A DNA stretch of 64,000 bases from Streptomyces sp. 378 (GTDB taxonomy: Bacteria > Actinomycetota > Actinomycetes > Streptomycetales > Streptomycetaceae): contig NZ_JASKMS010000006.1 in the NCBI RefSeq assembly GCF_030124145.1, positions 186,001 through 250,000 on the forward strand. Direction: 5' to 3'. The notes beneath the pieces are model-generated. The model was not told the origin of the DNA. It saw nothing but the letters and a program-made list of their open reading frames with translations, and did no database searches. The position numbers and the translations under genes were made by a program. Of the stretch, positions 50,063 through 59,226 are shown piece after piece. Positions within the stretch are counted from its first letter, which is position 1; each line of letters starts with the position of its first letter.

Positions 50063-53035
50063 TTGGAGCTCAGCAGGCGTACCTTCCACGCTCTGGCCGG
50101 CACGGCGACGCTCGGCTTCGCGCTGACCGGCAGCGGGTCGCCGACCTCCGCCCACCCGGCACGCACCGCCCCCACCGGCCCGCCGCCACCGGTGCCGAGT
50201 GCGGACGGCAGGCGGCACGACGTGGGCTTCGACCACTACTCGCTGCTGGTCGACGGCCGCCGCCTGGTGCTCTGGTCCGGCGAGATGCACCCCTTCCGGC
50301 TGCCGAGCCCGTCGCTGTGGCGGGACATGCTGGAGAAGATGCGCGCGCACGGCTTCAACGCCGTCAGCGTGTACGTCGCCTGGAACTACCACTCCCCCGC
50401 GCCCGGCCGGTACGACTTCAGCGGCGTGCGCGACCTCGACCTGTTCCTGCGGACGGCCGCCGAGACGGGGATGTACGTCATCGTGCGGCCGGGGCCGTAC
50501 ATCAACGCGGAGGTCGACGCGGGCGGCTTCCCGGGCTGGCTGACCGCGACCGAGGGCCGGGCCCGGACCGCCGACCCGACGTATCTGCGCTACGTCGACG
50601 AGTGGCTGACCGCCGTCAACGCCGTCGTCGCCAAACGCCTGTTCACGCGGGGCACGGGCACCGTCCTGCTCTACCAGATCGAGAACGAGTACGACGCCCA
50701 CGTCGACGAGCCGTCCGGACGCGCCTACATGTCGTACCTCTACGAGAAGGTCCGCGCCGACGGCATCGACGTGCCGCTGTTCCACAACGACAAGGGCCGC
50801 AACGGCCACTGGACCCCGGGGTCGTTCGGCACCGGCGGCGAGAAGGGGCGCTGGCTGTACGGGTTCGACGGGTATCCGGAGCCTGACCGGGTGCCGCCGG
50901 ACTGGGGGCTCTTCGGGCCCGGCGGCGCGAAGGGCGGGGCGACGGCCAGTCCGAACACGCCCGGGTTCCTGCCCGAGTTCGGCGGGGGCTGGTTCGACCC
51001 GTGGGGCGGCTCGTGGTTCGACGGCAAGGGGTACGCCGAGGCGCGCCGCACCCGGGACGCGGCGTACGAGCGGCGCTTCCACCTCACCAACCTCGCCAAC
51101 GGCATCACGCTGCACAACGTCTACATGACGTACGGCGGCACCTCCTGGGGCTGGCTGCCCGCGCCGGCCGTCTACACCTCGTACGACTACGGCGCCGCCT
51201 TCGACGAGGCCCGCAACGCCACCCCGAAGCTCGCCCCGATGCACCAGACCGGGCAGTTGCTGCGGTTCGTGCCCGACCTCGCCAAGCTGAAGCGGGCGAA
51301 GACGGTGCGGGCCACCGACAAGCGGCTCACGGTCTACCACCTGACCAACCCCGACACCGGCGCCCACTTCTACGTGCTGCGCAACGACACCGGCGAGGCG
51401 CTCTCCTCGACGCTGCCGGACGCCGGGATCGACGTGCCCGTCACCGTCCCGGCCCGGGACGCCAAGCTGGTCGCCGCCGGTCTGAGGCTCGGGAAGCGGA
51501 CACTGGTGCACGCCACCGTGCAGCCCATGCTGAGCCTGACCGCCGGGCGGCAGGACATCGCCGTGTTCGCCGGCCGCCGGGGCGAGATGGCCCAGGTCGT
51601 CCTGGAGTGCGCGGACGAGCCGACACCCATGCGGCTGGACGCGGAGCCCGCCTGGGCGTACAACCTGGGCAAACTGAACATCACGGCTCCGCTGGGCGCC
51701 GGTGGGCTGAGCCGGGTGCGGGTCGAGGGCGACGGGGTGGACACGCCGATGCTCGTGCTGTTCGCCGACGACGCCACCGCCCTGCGGCTGTGGCCCTACG
51801 AGACACCGTCCGGCCCGCTCCTGGTCTACGGCCCCGCCCTGCTGCGCTCGGCCGAGCTGCGCGGCTCCACCGTCCACCTCACCGGCGACACCACCGGGCA
51901 GACCGGCCTGGAGGTGTGGGGACCGCGCGGGATCACCCACGTCACCTGGAACGGACGCCCGGTCCCCAGCCGGATCAGTGCCTCCGGCAGTCTGCTGGCG
52001 CTGCGGCCGCTGCCCGGCGTGTCCCGGCCGGCCCTGCCCGCCCTGGACGGCTGGCGGCGCCGGGCCGGGAACCCGGAGGCCGAGCCGGACTTCGACGACT
52101 CGGGGTGGACGACGGCCGACAGGACGACGACCTTCAGCACCACACCCGTGCCCGACGGGCAGCCCGTCCTGTTCGCCGACGACTACGGCTTCCACTACGG
52201 CGACGTCTGGTACCGGGGTGAGTGGACCGGCGACAGCGGCATCGAGTCCGTGTCCCTCGCCTACAGCACGGGCACCCAGGGGCTGCTGATGGCCTGGCTG
52301 GACGGCGAGCCGCTGGGCACGCACCGGATGCCGGTGCCGGACAAGGCCCGGGCGCGGCAGGGGACGTGGACCGCGAAGGCCGGCTTCGGCCTGCCGAACG
52401 ACCTGCGCAAGAGGTTGCGTGCGGCGCAGAAGGGGCAGCGGCACGTGCTGTCCGTGCTCGTGCGGCGGATGCAGCACGACATGGACGGCAAGGCGCTCGA
52501 CACGCACAAGGCCGCGCGCGGACTGACCGCCGTCACCTTCGAGGGCGCCGCCCCCGAGGTCACCTGGCGCATCCAGGGCACCGCCACGCCCGACCCCGTG
52601 CGCGGGCCGCTGAACACGGGCGGGCTGCACGGGGAGCGCGAGGGCTGGCACCTGCCGGAGTACGACGACAAGGACTGGGCAGACGCCGAACTGCCCCGGG
52701 CCGACCGGCGGCAGGGCGTCACCTGGTACCGGACGGACTTCCGGCTGGACGTCGACCCGGGCGTCGACGCCTCGGTCGGACTCGTCCTCGACGACGACCC
52801 GGGCCGGGCCTACCGCGTCCAGATCTTCCTCAACGGCTGGAACATGGGCCAGTACATCAACGACGTGGGCCCGCAGCACACCTTCGTGCTGCCGAACGGG
52901 ATCCTGCGCACACGTGGTGCCAACACACTGGCGTTGGCGGTGCTGTCCGACGGGACCACACCGTCGGGGCCGGGGGATGTGCGGCTCACCGTGCTGGGCG
53001 CGGCGGCGGGAGGGGTGCCGGCCGAAACGGTGTGA
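50063..53035 (+). CDS. Exported GH35 beta-galactosidase
   Basis: A 990-residue glycoside hydrolase family 35 enzyme. The start is TTG at 50063 with GGAGG 12 bases before, giving a twin-arginine signal (LSRRTFHALAGTATLGFAL). The catalytic barrel (about 55-370) contains SGEMHPFR, the acid/base Glu209 in YQIENEYD and the likely nucleophile Glu305 in FLPEFGGGW. Beta-sandwich domains with jelly-roll carbohydrate-binding features follow (about 660-980, WYRGEW and WYRTDF). It would release galactose from plant galactans or galactolipids outside the cell, complementing the arabinanases nearby. Confidence 0.92.
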   Translation: MELSRRTFHALAGTATLGFALTGSGSPTSAHPARTAPTGPPPPVPSADGRRHDVGFDHYSLLVDGRRLVLWSGEMHPFRLPSPSLWRDMLEKMRAHGFNAVSVYVAWNYHSPAPGRYDFSGVRDLDLFLRTAAETGMYVIVRPGPYINAEVDAGGFPGWLTATEGRARTADPTYLRYVDEWLTAVNAVVAKRLFTRGTGTVLLYQIENEYDAHVDEPSGRAYMSYLYEKVRADGIDVPLFHNDKGRNGHWTPGSFGTGGEKGRWLYGFDGYPEPDRVPPDWGLFGPGGAKGGATASPNTPGFLPEFGGGWFDPWGGSWFDGKGYAEARRTRDAAYERRFHLTNLANGITLHNVYMTYGGTSWGWLPAPAVYTSYDYGAAFDEARNATPKLAPMHQTGQLLRFVPDLAKLKRAKTVRATDKRLTVYHLTNPDTGAHFYVLRNDTGEALSSTLPDAGIDVPVTVPARDAKLVAAGLRLGKRTLVHATVQPMLSLTAGRQDIAVFAGRRGEMAQVVLECADEPTPMRLDAEPAWAYNLGKLNITAPLGAGGLSRVRVEGDGVDTPMLVLFADDATALRLWPYETPSGPLLVYGPALLRSAELRGSTVHLTGDTTGQTGLEVWGPRGITHVTWNGRPVPSRISASGSLLALRPLPGVSRPALPALDGWRRRAGNPEAEPDFDDSGWTTADRTTTFSTTPVPDGQPVLFADDYGFHYGDVWYRGEWTGDSGIESVSLAYSTGTQGLLMAWLDGEPLGTHRMPVPDKARARQGTWTAKAGFGLPNDLRKRLRAAQKGQRHVLSVLVRRMQHDMDGKALDTHKAARGLTAVTFEGAAPEVTWRIQGTATPDPVRGPLNTGGLHGEREGWHLPEYDDKDWADAELPRADRRQGVTWYRTDFRLDVDPGVDASVGLVLDDDPGRAYRVQIFLNGWNMGQYINDVGPQHTFVLPNGILRTRGANTLALAVLSDGTTPSGPGDVRLTVLGAAAGGVPAETV

Positions 53036-53125
53036 CCGGATCGAGCCGTCCGTGCGCATTGCCTTCTGGGGCAAGCTGGTTCACCGCGTTGGCCTTTCAG
53101 GGCTGCCGACAGGGAGGGGAACCTC

Positions 53126-54226
53126 GTGCGGAGACGGCGTTTCATCGGTGGGTTGGGCGGATTGGTCGGGGCCGGACTCGGCTCGACGCGGGGCGGAACG
53201 GCATGGGCGGCTCCCGGGACCCTGGGTGAGGCCCGCGAGTGGCAGGCCGTCGCCGCCCCGGAGGCAAGCCCGGCCGCCCACTTGCTCGACGTGGCGGCCG
53301 CCGGCCCCGGCCTCGCCTGGGCCGTGGGCGAGGAGGGCCGCGACGGCGGTGTCCGGGGGACGGCGCTGGCCCTCGTGTGGGACGGCACCACCTGGCAGCG
53401 CACCGGCCCCCGCTTCAGCGGCCATCTCCGCTCCGTGGCCGCCACGTCCGACGGCTCCGCCTGGGCCATCGGCTCCGACTCCTCCGGCACGGCCCGGCTC
53501 CTCGCCTGGGACGGAATGACCTGGCAGGAGGCCGACTACCCCGGGCGTGGGGCGGCCGGCACCTCCCTCGGCCGGGTCGTGACCGGTCCCCGGGGCCACG
53601 TCTGGGTCTCCGGCCGCGCCGGCGACGGCTCGGTGCTGCTGCACGGCCACCGGGGCAAGTGGACCTGGCTGCCTGCACCCCCCGCCACGATCACCATCGC
53701 GCCCACCGGCATCCACCGTGCGCTCTGCGGCGACATCTGGGTCTGCAGCAGTGAGCTGGTCGCGCGCTGGGACGGTCAGGCCTGGACCGTGCTGCCGGCG
53801 CCCGGCGGCATCCGCGCCGGGTTCACCGGGCTGCTCGCGGTCGCCCGCGACGACATCTGGCTGACGGGCTACGACTACGGCGTCGGCGGTCCGCCCGGAA
53901 AGCCGCCGGGCGTCCGGCTGCTGCACGGCGACGGCACCGCCTGGGAGTCCGTCACGGCACCCTTCGGCGTCGGCATGCTGTCCGGCATCGTGGGTGACGC
54001 GCGGGGGCGGCCCGACCGTATCGCCGGGTGGGACTTCTGGGACCAGACCCGGGCCCACTACCTGCGCTGGGACGGCACGGCCTGGGTGAGTGAGCGGGGG
54101 CCGGTGGCCACGACCCCTGTCGTCATGAACGCCCTCGCGAAGGTGCCCGGTTCGGACGGCTACTGGGCGGTGGGGACGACGTCGACCTCGGCGTCCTCCT
54201 CCGCCCAGCCGCGCATCGAACGCTGA
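53126..54226 (+). CDS. Tat-exported beta-propeller-like protein
   Basis: A 366-residue protein with a twin-arginine-like signal (RRRRFIGGLGGLVGAGLG). The body consists of repeated units of the form W-D-G-x-x-W preceded by AWAVG, AWAIG or WVSG, spaced about 45 residues, which suggests a six- or seven-bladed propeller. No catalytic motif is clear. It begins 91 bp after the GH35 gene on the same strand and could be co-expressed with it, perhaps as a polysaccharide-binding partner. The family is unknown to me. Confidence 0.7.
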   Translation: MRRRRFIGGLGGLVGAGLGSTRGGTAWAAPGTLGEAREWQAVAAPEASPAAHLLDVAAAGPGLAWAVGEEGRDGGVRGTALALVWDGTTWQRTGPRFSGHLRSVAATSDGSAWAIGSDSSGTARLLAWDGMTWQEADYPGRGAAGTSLGRVVTGPRGHVWVSGRAGDGSVLLHGHRGKWTWLPAPPATITIAPTGIHRALCGDIWVCSSELVARWDGQAWTVLPAPGGIRAGFTGLLAVARDDIWLTGYDYGVGGPPGKPPGVRLLHGDGTAWESVTAPFGVGMLSGIVGDARGRPDRIAGWDFWDQTRAHYLRWDGTAWVSERGPVATTPVVMNALAKVPGSDGYWAVGTTSTSASSSAQPRIER

Positions 54227-54235
54227 CCGGGCCGG

Positions 54236-55750
54236 TCACGCCAGCCGGATCACGTTCCAGGACAGCGGCTCCAGTACGGCGTTCAGGGTGCCGTCCTGGA
54301 GGGTTGTGCCGTCGACCTGGTGGGGGGCGACCCGCTCGGGGTCGTCGAGGGTGTTGCGGGCGTCGGGGTCGGCGTCCGCGAGGGCGCTGTGCTCGACGAC
54401 CCGCGCCAGATCGAGGCCGTTCAGGGCGACCTCGAGCGGCAGGGCGTCGGTGCGGCTGCGGTTGACGGCGAAGACGGTGACCGTGCCGTCCTCGGCGCGC
54501 ACGGCGGTGGCGTGCAGCAGGTCGGTCGCGCCGTACTTCTTCGTCTCGTGCTGCGGGGAGTCCACGCGGACGTCCAGGACCTGGCCGCGGCCGTACCGCG
54601 AGGCCTGCGCGAACGGGAAGAACGTCGTCTGCCGCCAGGCCGGGCCGCCGGGCTCGGTCATGATCGGCGCGATGACGTTGACGAGTTGGGCGAGGCAGGC
54701 GACCGTGACGCGGTCGGCGTGCCGGAGCAGGGCGATGAGCAGCGAGCCGAAGACGACCGCGTCCATCACGCTGTAGTTGTCCTCCAGCAGGCGCGGGGCC
54801 TCGGGCCAGTCGTCCTGCTCGAAGGTCTTGGCGCGGGCCTCCCACTCGGGCAGGTACCAGACGTTCCACTCGTCGAAGGAGAGGTTGATCCGCTTCTTCG
54901 ACTTGAGCCGGGCGCCCACGTGGTCGGCGGTCGCGACGACGTTGTCGATGAAGGACTCCATGTCGACGGCGGAGGCGAGGAAGGAGTCGAGGTCGCCGTT
55001 CTCGGGCCAGTAGTAGGCGTGCAGCGAGATGTAGTCGACGAGGTCGTACGTCTCCTTCAGGACCGTCGCCTCCCACTCGGCGAAGGTCGGCATGGACTGG
55101 CTGGAGGAGCCGCAGGCGACGAGCTCGACGCCGGGGTCCAGCTGGCGCATGGCCCGGGCCGTCTCCGCGGCGAGGCGGCCGTACTCCTCGGCCGTCTTGT
55201 GGCCGGTCTGCCAGGGGCCGTCCATCTCGTTGCCGAGGCACCACAGCCGGATGCCGAAGGGGTCCTTGTCGCCGTGGGAGACGCGCAGGTCGGACAGGGC
55301 GGTGCCCGAGGTGTGGTTGGCGTACTCCTGGAGTTCGAGGGCCTCGGCGACCCCGCGCGTGCCGAGGTTGACGGCCATCATCGGCTCGGCCTGCGGGCCG
55401 ATCTTGCGCAGGAAGTCGATGTACTCGGAGAGGCCGAAGCGGTTGGACTCCGTCGAGTGCCAGGCGAGGTCGAGGCGGCGGGGGCGGTCCTCGGCGGGGC
55501 CGACGGAGTCCTCCCACTTGTAGCCGGAGACGAAGTTGCCGCCGGGGTAGCGCACGGCGGTGACGCCGAGTTCCCGGACCAGGTCCAGGACGTCCTGGCG
55601 CAGTCCCTTGTCGTCGGCGGTGGGGTGGCCCGGTTCGAAGACGCCGGTGTAGACGCAGCGGCCGAGGTGTTCCACGAAGCTGCCGAAGACGCGGGGGTTC
55701 ACTTCGCCGACGGTGAAGGCGGGGTCGAGGGTGAAGCGGGCCTTGTGCAT
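54236..55750 (-). CDS. GH51 alpha-L-arabinofuranosidase
   Basis: A 504-residue cytoplasmic enzyme that frees L-arabinose from short arabino-oligosaccharides. The barrel has RYPGGNFVSGYKWEDSVGP (67-85), the acid/base Glu175 in CLGNEMDGPWQ and the nucleophile Glu294 in SFDEWNVWY, all typical of GH51. The absence of a signal peptide means it acts after import. It follows the ABC importer genes on the same strand after a 91-bp gap, so oligosaccharides taken up by that importer are probably its substrate. Confidence 0.95.
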   Translation of the reverse strand: MHKARFTLDPAFTVGEVNPRVFGSFVEHLGRCVYTGVFEPGHPTADDKGLRQDVLDLVRELGVTAVRYPGGNFVSGYKWEDSVGPAEDRPRRLDLAWHSTESNRFGLSEYIDFLRKIGPQAEPMMAVNLGTRGVAEALELQEYANHTSGTALSDLRVSHGDKDPFGIRLWCLGNEMDGPWQTGHKTAEEYGRLAAETARAMRQLDPGVELVACGSSSQSMPTFAEWEATVLKETYDLVDYISLHAYYWPENGDLDSFLASAVDMESFIDNVVATADHVGARLKSKKRINLSFDEWNVWYLPEWEARAKTFEQDDWPEAPRLLEDNYSVMDAVVFGSLLIALLRHADRVTVACLAQLVNVIAPIMTEPGGPAWRQTTFFPFAQASRYGRGQVLDVRVDSPQHETKKYGATDLLHATAVRAEDGTVTVFAVNRSRTDALPLEVALNGLDLARVVEHSALADADPDARNTLDDPERVAPHQVDGTTLQDGTLNAVLEPLSWNVIRLA

Positions 55751-55789
55751 GGTCGCCTTTCGGGATGGGTGGTTCTGCGGTGGCGGCTG

Positions 55790-55840
55790 CGGGTGGTTCG
55801 TGGCTTGTCGCGCGGTTCCCCGCGCCCCTGGGTGATGGGC
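55790..55840. repeat. Dispersed intergenic repeat, copy 3 (short form)
   Basis: Contains TGCGGGTGGTTCGTGGCTTG then TCGCGCGGTTCCCCGCGCCC. It is the short form seen at 31966-32018, and ends 1-2 bp downstream of the minus-strand permease stop codon, in the same relative orientation as copies 1 and 2. Confidence 0.6.
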
Positions 55841-55841
55841 G

Positions 55842-56699
55842 TTACTGCCCTGCCAAGCCTGTATGCGCCACGCCGGACACGATCTGGCGCTGGAAGAAGA
55901 CGAACACGATGATCAGCGGCAGGCCCGCCATGAGCCCGCCGGCCATCAGCTGGGCCCATTGGATGCCGTAGGAGTTCATGACGGTCGCGATGCCGTTCGG
56001 CATGGTCATCAGGTCGGGGTTGTTGGTCACCATGTACGGCCAGAGGAAGTTGTTCCACGAGGCGATGAAGGTGAAGATGCCGACCGCGGCGAGGGAGGGG
56101 CGCGAGAGCGGCAGGATGATGGTGAAGAAGACCCGCCAGCGGCCGGCGCCGTCGATGAAGGCGGCCTCCTCCAGCTCCCGCGGGATGCCCTGGAAGAACT
56201 TGTAGAGGATGTAGACCATCGCGGCCGGCGCGCACTGCGGCAGGATCATGCCCCAGTAGGTGTCGACCATCCCCATCTGCTGGACGGTGGTGAAGAGGGG
56301 GACGCCGAGGACCGCCGGGGAGACCATCAGGCCCGCCATGACCACGCCCATCAGGACGTTCTTGCCGCGGAACTCGGTGCGGGCGAAGCCGTAGCCGGCG
56401 AGGGCGCTCACCAGCAGCACCACGGACGTCACACAGACGGAGACGACCAGGGAGTTCACGAACCAGTTGGTGATGTTGCCGGTCTCGAACAGGGCCTGCC
56501 ACGCCTGACCGGTCCAGTCCTTCGGGAGCCAGTGCGGCGGGATCTCGGCCGCCTCGGCCTCGGACTTGAACGAGGTGAGCAGGGCCGCGGCGATCGGCGC
56601 CATGAAGACGGCGGAGACGGCGACGCCGAGCACGGTCAGGACGATCTGGCCGGGCGTCCAGGAACTGCGGGGCGTGAGCCGTATCGGGGTGCTGCTCAT
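55842..56699 (-). CDS. Carbohydrate ABC importer permease (MalG/AraQ type)
   Basis: A 285-residue inner-membrane permease of the binding-protein-dependent sugar import family (CUT1), with six helices. The EAA loop reads ELEEAAFIDGAGRWRVFFTIILPLSRP (key run EEAAFIDGAG). The ATG at 56699 overlaps the end of the partner permease by 4 bp. It is the third gene after the binding protein and first permease. Confidence 0.94.
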   Translation of the reverse strand: MSSTPIRLTPRSSWTPGQIVLTVLGVAVSAVFMAPIAAALLTSFKSEAEAAEIPPHWLPKDWTGQAWQALFETGNITNWFVNSLVVSVCVTSVVLLVSALAGYGFARTEFRGKNVLMGVVMAGLMVSPAVLGVPLFTTVQQMGMVDTYWGMILPQCAPAAMVYILYKFFQGIPRELEEAAFIDGAGRWRVFFTIILPLSRPSLAAVGIFTFIASWNNFLWPYMVTNNPDLMTMPNGIATVMNSYGIQWAQLMAGGLMAGLPLIIVFVFFQRQIVSGVAHTGLAGQ

Positions 56700-57634
56700 C
56701 GGGTGCCCTCCGCTCGGTCGCGCAGCAGCCACATCCGCGCCAGGGCGACGACTGCGATGATCACGAAGAAGATGACGGACATCGCGGAGGCGTAGCCCAC
56801 GCGGTAGCTGGTGAAGCCCTGTTCGAGGGTGTACTGCACGAAGGAGCGCGTGCTGAGCTCCGGTCCGGGGCTGAAGTCCATCATCACGACGGCCTGGTCG
56901 AACAGTTGGAGCGAGGCGAGGATCTGGAGCGCGATCACCAGGCCGGTGATGTTGCGCAGCATCGGCAGGGTGATGTGGATCATGCGGTGCCAGGCGCCCG
57001 CGCCGTCCAGCTTCGCGGCCTCGTACAGGTGGGCGGGGATGCCCTGGAGGGCGGCGAGGTAGAGCAGGAAGCTGAAGCCGACCGTCCACCACAGGGTGGT
57101 GATGACGATGGCGAACATGGCGTACGACTTGTCGGTGAGCCAGGGCGTGTCGAGCCCGAAGGTCTCGTTGAACAGGCCGATGCCCTGGGTGAACAGCCAC
57201 TGCCACATGTTGGCCGCGACCGTCGACGGGAGCAGGAACGGTGTGAAGAAGCACAGCCGCCACAGCCACTTCCCGCGCTCGATGCTGTGGGCGAGCATCG
57301 CGAGCAGGAAGGCGAGGAGGGTGATGCAGGGGACGACGAGGAGCGTGAAGTACGCGCTGTGGCCGAGCGCGTCCCACATCGCCGAGTCCTTCAGGGCCTC
57401 GCGGTAGTTGTCGAGGCCGACGAAGCTCGCTCCCTCGCCCGTGATGTTGGCGTCCGTGAGGCTGAGGTAGAGGCCACGCAGCAGCGGCCAGATCACGAAC
57501 AGCGCGAAGAGCACCAGGAACGGGGCGACGAACCAGCCCCCGTGCTGGAAGCCCTGTTTGCGGCGGACGGTCGCGGCGGCGGTGGCGGTCCTCGCCCGGG
57601 CCGGTGCGACGACGGTCTGAGCGCTGGTCGTCAT
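56696..57634 (-). CDS. Carbohydrate ABC importer permease (MalF/AraP type)
   Basis: A 312-residue CUT1 permease with a basic N-terminus (AAATVRRKQGFQHGGW) and six helices; the EAA loop is HLYEAAKLDGAGAWHRMIHITLPML. It pairs with the MalG-type permease to form the membrane channel. No ATPase gene is in the cluster; such importers usually share the multi-user MsiK ATPase in streptomycetes. Its ATG overlaps the end of the binding-protein gene (ATGA). Confidence 0.94.
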   Translation of the reverse strand: MTTSAQTVVAPARARTATAAATVRRKQGFQHGGWFVAPFLVLFALFVIWPLLRGLYLSLTDANITGEGASFVGLDNYREALKDSAMWDALGHSAYFTLLVVPCITLLAFLLAMLAHSIERGKWLWRLCFFTPFLLPSTVAANMWQWLFTQGIGLFNETFGLDTPWLTDKSYAMFAIVITTLWWTVGFSFLLYLAALQGIPAHLYEAAKLDGAGAWHRMIHITLPMLRNITGLVIALQILASLQLFDQAVVMMDFSPGPELSTRSFVQYTLEQGFTSYRVGYASAMSVIFFVIIAVVALARMWLLRDRAEGTR

Positions 57635-58980
57635 GCGACCGCACCTCCCTGCGCGGCGGTCCTGCCGTCCATCGGGTTCTTCGAGGCGAGGAGCCTGGTG
57701 AGCCGGCTCTTCATCCGCCGCGCGACCGCGGCCGGCTTGGCGGAGCCCATGGTCGAGGAGACGACGACCGGGCCGAGGTCCTGGGCGAGGACGCCGGTGG
57801 AGCCGGCGAACCACACCTTCGGCTCGGTGGCCTGGTGGTCCATGGCGCTGACGTACTCGTTCTGCGGGGTGAGCCTGTGGTAGGCGGGCGTGGAGAGCGT
57901 CGGCGTGTAGGCGGGGATGTGGCCGCCGGCCGCCCACTGGAGGGCGTGCTTGACGACGTAGGCGGCGAGTTCGTGGGCGCCCTCGTCGGTGGCGCCGCCG
58001 CGGCCGGACTGGTGGGGCAGGACGAAGGCGTGCGACTCGGCGTGGGTGGCCTGTGTGCCGAAGACCGGCGGCAGCGGGGTGGCGCCGTAGTCGAGCTTCG
58101 CGCCGGAGAAGACCGGCACGGACCAGTTGCCCTCCCAGGTGAAGGGGGCGCCGTTGACGAACTGCTCACCGGTGGGGGCGCCCGGGATGACATAGCCGTC
58201 GGTGACGTGCCGGCGCAGGAACTCCAGGACCCGGGTCGCCTTGTCGGTGTCGAAGAGGACGTCGGTGTTGTCGTCGTTGAACCACCGGCCGCCGAGCTGG
58301 GTGTAGAAGGCGACGAAGAACCACCACTGGAAGTTCTGGTCGTTGGTCCACAGGCCGATGGTCTGGAGGCCCTTCTTCTGGACCTGTCTGGCCTTCTTCA
58401 GGACGTCGAACCACTCGGTGGTGGAGGTGACCGGGATCATCCGGCCGTCGTCGCCGAGCAGCCCCGCCTTCTTCAGCACGTCCTTGCGGTAGAAGCAGAG
58501 CTGGACGTGGATGTCGAGCGGGAGAGCGTAGAGCTCGCCGTCGATGACGCCGCGCTTCCACAGGGTGGGGTGGTAGTCCTGCTCCCGCACGCCGTACTTG
58601 GCGAGCAGGTCGACGTCCCAGGGGTCCAGGAGGCGGCCGGGTGAGAAGCCGGGTACCCGGCCCAGGTGCATGACGGCGAGGTCGGGGGCGCGGTTGCCCG
58701 CGGCCGCCATGGCGAGTTTGGTGTAGAAGGGGTTGCCCCACTGGAGCGTGGAGTCCTTCACGTCGATGCGGGGGTTCGCCTCGCGGAAGGCGTCCAGCAT
58801 CGTGATCATGTTGGCGCCGTCGCCGCCACTGAAGAGGTTCCAGTAGCGCACGCGTGTGTCGGCGCTGGAGGCGAGCGCGTCGGCTCCGGTGCCGAGCGCG
58901 GCGAAGCCGAAGCTGCCGGCGACGCAGAGTCCGCCGAGCCCGCCGAGAAGTTGTCTGCGGTTCAGGTCAGGTCGTCCCAT
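57631..58980 (-). CDS. Carbohydrate ABC importer, substrate-binding protein
   Basis: A 449-residue extracellular sugar-binding protein of the CUT1 family. The twin-arginine signal is NRRQLLGGLGGLCVAGSFGF with a possible lipobox Cys nearby. Aromatic residues in the mature part (WNLFSGGDG, FQWWFFVAFYTQLGGRWF, FTWEGNWSVPVF) suggest stacking with sugar rings, so arabino-oligosaccharides are likely ligands given the adjacent GH51 gene and the shared promoter with the GH43 pair. It is the first gene of the importer operon. Confidence 0.93.
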   Translation of the reverse strand: MGRPDLNRRQLLGGLGGLCVAGSFGFAALGTGADALASSADTRVRYWNLFSGGDGANMITMLDAFREANPRIDVKDSTLQWGNPFYTKLAMAAAGNRAPDLAVMHLGRVPGFSPGRLLDPWDVDLLAKYGVREQDYHPTLWKRGVIDGELYALPLDIHVQLCFYRKDVLKKAGLLGDDGRMIPVTSTTEWFDVLKKARQVQKKGLQTIGLWTNDQNFQWWFFVAFYTQLGGRWFNDDNTDVLFDTDKATRVLEFLRRHVTDGYVIPGAPTGEQFVNGAPFTWEGNWSVPVFSGAKLDYGATPLPPVFGTQATHAESHAFVLPHQSGRGGATDEGAHELAAYVVKHALQWAAGGHIPAYTPTLSTPAYHRLTPQNEYVSAMDHQATEPKVWFAGSTGVLAQDLGPVVVSSTMGSAKPAAVARRMKSRLTRLLASKNPMDGRTAAQGGAVA

Positions 58981-59038
58981 GCCCTGCCCTTACGATCGAT
59001 GACCAGTACCGTTCGGTATTTCGGATGGCGCTCGTTAC

Positions 59039-59077
59039 TTCGAACGGGACCGTAGATTCGAAGCGCTTGCGCGTCAA
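59039..59077 (-). promoter_or_regulatory. Second arabinan-type promoter with TTCGAA boxes
   Basis: Minus strand: -35 TTGACG (59072-59077), 17-bp spacer, -10 TACGGT (59049-59054). One TTCGAA lies in the spacer (59057-59062) and one overlaps the start region (59039-59044). Both hexamers and the spacing equal those at 34475-34531, and most flanking bases match as well. Confidence 0.75.
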
Positions 59078-59226
59078 TGGTCCGGCCCTCTTTCGGTCCC
59101 GGACATTCCGGTCGGGAACGGTCGTTTCGTGTTGAACATCGGACACCGGATCGCATGACGCGCACACTTTCGGGCGCGTAGTCTCGGACGCGCCGACAGG
59201 CCGGCCGGCGGCGAGAAGGGGGAGCG

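Noticed and set aside
49706..53074. Open frame of 1122 codons on the minus strand
   Set aside because: It is the antisense shadow of the GH35 gene: Arg/Pro/Gly/Val-rich, no ribosome site, no domain. The plus strand has complete catalytic motifs.
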